Assembly (NCBI GenBank): GCA_030744625.1
Contig: JASLQF010000020.1
Span: 1-62,823, forward strand
Reading direction: 5' to 3'
Origin: Rhodospirillales bacterium
GTDB lineage: Bacteria; Pseudomonadota; Alphaproteobacteria; Rhodospirillales; JASLQF01
DNA: 62,823 nucleotides
Shown: positions 60,904-62,823 of the stretch, piece by piece
Layout: each line of letters begins with the position of its first letter
Position numbering within the stretch: the first letter of the stretch is position 1
Notes under the pieces: model-generated
The model's input: only the letters and a program-made list of their open reading frames with translations
What the model was told of the DNA's origin: nothing
Databases searched by the model: none
Position numbers and translations under genes: made by a program

Positions 60904-61344
60904 TTATTTTGGAGGCAGCGTGGGCAGCGCCTCGATGTGGAGTGCCTCGGGTTCGTGCGAGAGTTCCTGGGCATTTAGGGCTTCCGGGCTGGGTGCCTCG
61001 TAATCGTACGGTGGCTTGATCGATCCCCAGGGCGTGGTCCTGATCGGGGATACGAAGTTCTTCTCGCGCCCGTCCCGGAACTTGAGCTTCCAAGAGATGA
61101 TTCGTTTCTCCTCTTCCCTGAGCACCCGGACGCTGTGGCCCATGGGGGCGAAGTCGGCGTAGCCGCGCACGTCTATCGCATGCTGCGGACACGCCTTCAC
61201 GCACGAGTAGCACTCCCAGCAGAAATTTGGCTCGATGTTATATGCACGGCGGTAGGTCTTATCGATGTGCATGATGTCGGACGGGCAGATATCGACGCAC
61301 TCTCCGCAGCCGTCGCAACGGGTCATATAAACGAAAGTAGGCAT
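60904..61344 (-). CDS. aprB: Adenylylsulfate reductase, beta subunit
   Basis: Electron-transfer subunit with two [4Fe-4S] clusters. The 146-residue protein reads MPTFVYMTRCDGCGECVDIC and CWECYSCVKACPQHAID, giving the eight cluster Cys, and has the usual C-terminal tail wrapping AprA (SWKLKFRDGREKNFVSPIRT, GSIKPPYDYEAPS). It lies between aprM (four bases) and aprA (19 bases), in tight operon spacing. Confidence 0.97.
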   Translation of the reverse strand: MPTFVYMTRCDGCGECVDICPSDIMHIDKTYRRAYNIEPNFCWECYSCVKACPQHAIDVRGYADFAPMGHSVRVLREEEKRIISWKLKFRDGREKNFVSPIRTTPWGSIKPPYDYEAPSPEALNAQELSHEPEALHIEALPTLPPK

Positions 61345-61348
61345 GAGA

Positions 61349-62107
61349 TTACATTTCTCCTGTGGGGCTTTCGGCGGGGGCCGGCAGGTTGCTCGAACCG
61401 TTCGCCTCCACCACCCTTTTTTCGAAGGCCGCCGCGGGCTTGTAGAACATATGAGAGAACTTGGACCACGGAATCGACATGAAGAGCACCGTCGTCGACA
61501 GGATGTACAGAGCCAGGAACACGTTCGTCCACGCGGTGTTGCCCGTCGCCTGCGCGATCTCCCATGCCAGGCCCAGCGTCACGCTCACCAGAAGCGAGAC
61601 GATGAACAGGTCGGCGCGCATCAGGCGGAACGGCGAATTGCCCTCGTGGGCGACGTCGACCCTGATGAAGAACCAGAACCAGTAGCCGCCGACGAGGACC
61701 ATCAGGGCGCCGATGTTCCACAGCACCGGCAGGATGGCGGGCGCCGGGGTGTCGGCGGTCGGGTACGAAAACACCATGATGACGGTCGTGATGATGTACG
61801 CCAGGAAGCCGTAGAACGTCAGAATGTGCGCGATTCGGCGCCTCACGTTGCAGAACTCGCCGGACGCCAGGACATCGACCACGGCGGTCTGGATGGCCAG
61901 GGACGTCATCTCCCCGCCGCCGAGTTGCCGCGTCGCCTTGCCCTTCGAGTCCCGCCACGCGCGGAAGAAGTACGTGGCGCTCTTCTTTTCAAGCATGTCG
62001 AACAGCGTGCCAGCGGCGACCATGAGTATCATGACGGCGATGTACGCCTGCATGACGGCGGGGGATATGAATGCCGAAAGCTCGGCGAAGGGATTGCTGG
62101 TGAACAT
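61349..62107 (-). CDS. aprM: AprM-type membrane anchor of APS reductase
   Basis: A 252-residue inner-membrane protein with five hydrophobic helices (YIAVMILMVAAGTLF, TFYGFLAYIITTVIMVF, LWNIGALMVLVGGYWFWF, DLFIVSLLVSVTLGLAW, FLALYILSTTVLFMS). Conserved-type His residues flank helices (RRIAHILTFYG, WSKFSHMFYKP), as in the heme-b-binding QmoC/HdrE relatives. The position directly before aprB and aprA matches the aprMBA clusters of purple sulfur bacteria and some Alphaproteobacteria, where AprM is thought to pass electrons to quinone. QmoABC genes are not seen. The ATG at 62107 follows a TTG by one codon. Confidence 0.75.
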   Translation of the reverse strand: MFTSNPFAELSAFISPAVMQAYIAVMILMVAAGTLFDMLEKKSATYFFRAWRDSKGKATRQLGGGEMTSLAIQTAVVDVLASGEFCNVRRRIAHILTFYGFLAYIITTVIMVFSYPTADTPAPAILPVLWNIGALMVLVGGYWFWFFIRVDVAHEGNSPFRLMRADLFIVSLLVSVTLGLAWEIAQATGNTAWTNVFLALYILSTTVLFMSIPWSKFSHMFYKPAAAFEKRVVEANGSSNLPAPAESPTGEM

Positions 62108-62122
62108 CAAATTACCCCAATG

Positions 62123-62305
62123 TTAGCCAGTTGTTATCGACGCAAGGACCGATGGCATCGAGCCGCCCCCACCAACGATACCACTTTTCAAGTCAGGCAC
62201 GATATCGAGTCCGACGGGGCGCAGCGCATGGCTCTCGACCACGTCGTGGAGAAAATCGCCGCCTTCGGGCCGCGAATGCATGTCGGAGATCGGGGCGATG
62301 ATCAT
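62123..62305 (-). pseudogene. Possible remnant of a metallophosphoesterase N-terminus
   Basis: A 60-codon frame starts MIIAPISDMHSRPEGGDFLH and continues DVVESHALRPVG. Calcineurin-like phosphodiesterases of the CpdA type begin IxQISDxHxRPxG and continue with a VVDxNA-like stretch, so the first 30 residues resemble such a start. The remainder does not, and no ribosome site is visible. Weak call. Confidence 0.25.
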
Positions 62306-62433
62306 ATCGGCTGCGGTGGCTTTGCGATGGTTCTGTTCGGCGGGCGGACATTACCACGAAGCGGCGGCCAGCCAAGGCCCTTCCTAATTGCCGCCGCGGC
62401 TGGCAGAATTTCGCCCAGGCCCGGGGGGCGCGG

Positions 62434-62449
62434 CTTGACTGCAGTCAAG
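62434..62449. promoter_or_regulatory. Perfect 16-base palindrome upstream of the apr cluster
   Basis: CTTGACTGCAGTCAAG is a perfect palindrome between GC-rich flanks. It might be an operator or part of a terminator for a gene beyond the window; it sits about 330 bases before aprM and has no T run after it. Confidence 0.3.
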
Positions 62450-62606
62450 GCCCCGGCCCCGGCAAGCGGGTAGCGAGCCGGCTTGAGCCTGGCGCTGGTC
62501 GCCGCCAATTCGACGACCGGCGACAGCATGCGCCTGACCTATGGGGCGCTCGGCCGCCTAGTCTATCAAGGCATCGCACGTTGCCGCAAAGGGCGGCGCG
62601 CCGCCA

Positions 62607-62823
62607 TCAGAAGCGCAGGAAGGGCCGTAGCGCGCGCTCGACGCGGTCGGGGCCGAGGGTGACCAGGGACTGCTTGAGGGCGAGCCGCGTCTTCGGCCCG
62701 AACGCGCCGTCCTCGCGCAACACGCCCTCGGGCACGACGGTACGCGACGCCGCCCAGCCGTCGCTGACGCGGACTTCGTCGGCCATCTGGTTGAGCCCGC
62801 CCTGCAGGCCACGTATGGCGCCG
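62607..62823 (-). CDS. C-terminal fragment of an uncharacterised protein, cut by the window edge
   Basis: The minus-strand frame entering at 62822 encodes about 71 residues and a TGA at 62607. It reads RGLQGGLNQMADEVRVSDG, VVPEGVLREDGAFGPKTRLA and LKQSLVTLGPDRVERALRPF. The GAFGPKTRLAL stretch resembles peptidoglycan-binding repeat ends (DGxxGPxTxxAL). Most of the gene lies outside the window, so the call is tentative. Confidence 0.45.
   Translation of the reverse strand, partial: GAIRGLQGGLNQMADEVRVSDGWAASRTVVPEGVLREDGAFGPKTRLALKQSLVTLGPDRVERALRPFLRF

Larger units (their letters stand above)
62108..62606. other. Intergenic region upstream of the apr cluster
   Basis: About 500 bases without a convincing complete gene. 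It must contain the aprMBA-sat promoter, but no clear -35/-10 pair was found. It holds a short minus-strand frame that may be a phosphodiesterase remnant and a perfect 16-base palindrome, listed separately. Confidence 0.5.

Noticed and set aside
62302..62812. Two minus-strand frames of 75 and 84 codons near the right edge
   Set aside because: The second is a shadow of the better-supported frame ending at 62607; the first has no similarity or ribosome site.

Overview
The window is high-GC DNA that reads as a free-living alphaproteobacterium, probably Rhodospirillales-like. The pointers are a GcrA cell-cycle regulator, the DUF1476 F1-ATPase inhibitor (zeta) subunit, DUF4167 and DUF1178 proteins, a class I lysyl-tRNA synthetase, a Grx4/BolA pair, and ubiquinone genes (ubiA, ubiD, ubiG). 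Most of it is densely packed housekeeping sequence. No tRNA, rRNA, CRISPR array or prophage was seen.

Layout. 0-0.65 kb: an IS630 tail abutting a frameshifted IS5 remnant that ends exactly at the gshA stop codon. 0.65-18.2 kb: gshA, rsmE, ubiA, a GAF/HD-GYP protein, ubiD, class I lysS, a frameshifted class IV aminotransferase, methylmalonyl-CoA mutase, gcrA, a Nudix protein, gluQRS, an esterase and an HNH nuclease. 18.2-28 kb: rpsD, bolA-grxD, purC-purS-purQ-purL, an NRDE protein, DUF1476 and purB, interrupted by a small accessory islet at 25.3-26.65 kb. 28-37.3 kb: a variable metabolic stretch with an Ntn hydrolase, a DMT exporter, an LLM oxidoreductase, SDR plus SMP-30 lactonase, RidA, an MFS carrier, an AstE-like deacylase and a class III nucleotide cyclase. 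37.3-46 kb: radC, map, sfsA, methyltransferases, comF, grxC, a nitrilase-family amidase, ubiG and lysC. 46.2-54.7 kb: a RodZ-like protein, ispG, then the overlapping chain hisS-hemA-prfA-prmC, and DUF4167. 55-57.8 kb: clpB behind a heat-shock-like promoter. 57.8-62.1 kb: sat and aprA-aprB-aprM on the minus strand.

The metabolically distinctive part is the aprMBA-sat cluster. APS reductase (AprAB) with the AprM membrane anchor and ATP sulfurylase is the set used by sulfur oxidizers to turn sulfite into sulfate while making ATP, with electrons passed to the quinone pool; ubiquinone genes are also present in the window.

The most unusual structural signals are small non-coding palindromic elements. 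The clearest is a 264-bp element at 54,662-54,925 with perfect 33-bp terminal inverted repeats, a TA target duplication and two internal arms that each carry the same GATGC...GCATC hairpin, inserted exactly in the stop codon of the DUF4167 gene. A second element covers the stop codon of the LLM oxidoreductase, a third starts at the purS stop codon and fills the purS-purQ gap, and a fourth palindrome lies in frame inside prmC. Two genes (the class IV aminotransferase and a peptidoglycan-binding-like protein) carry apparent frameshifts that could be real decay or assembly errors.
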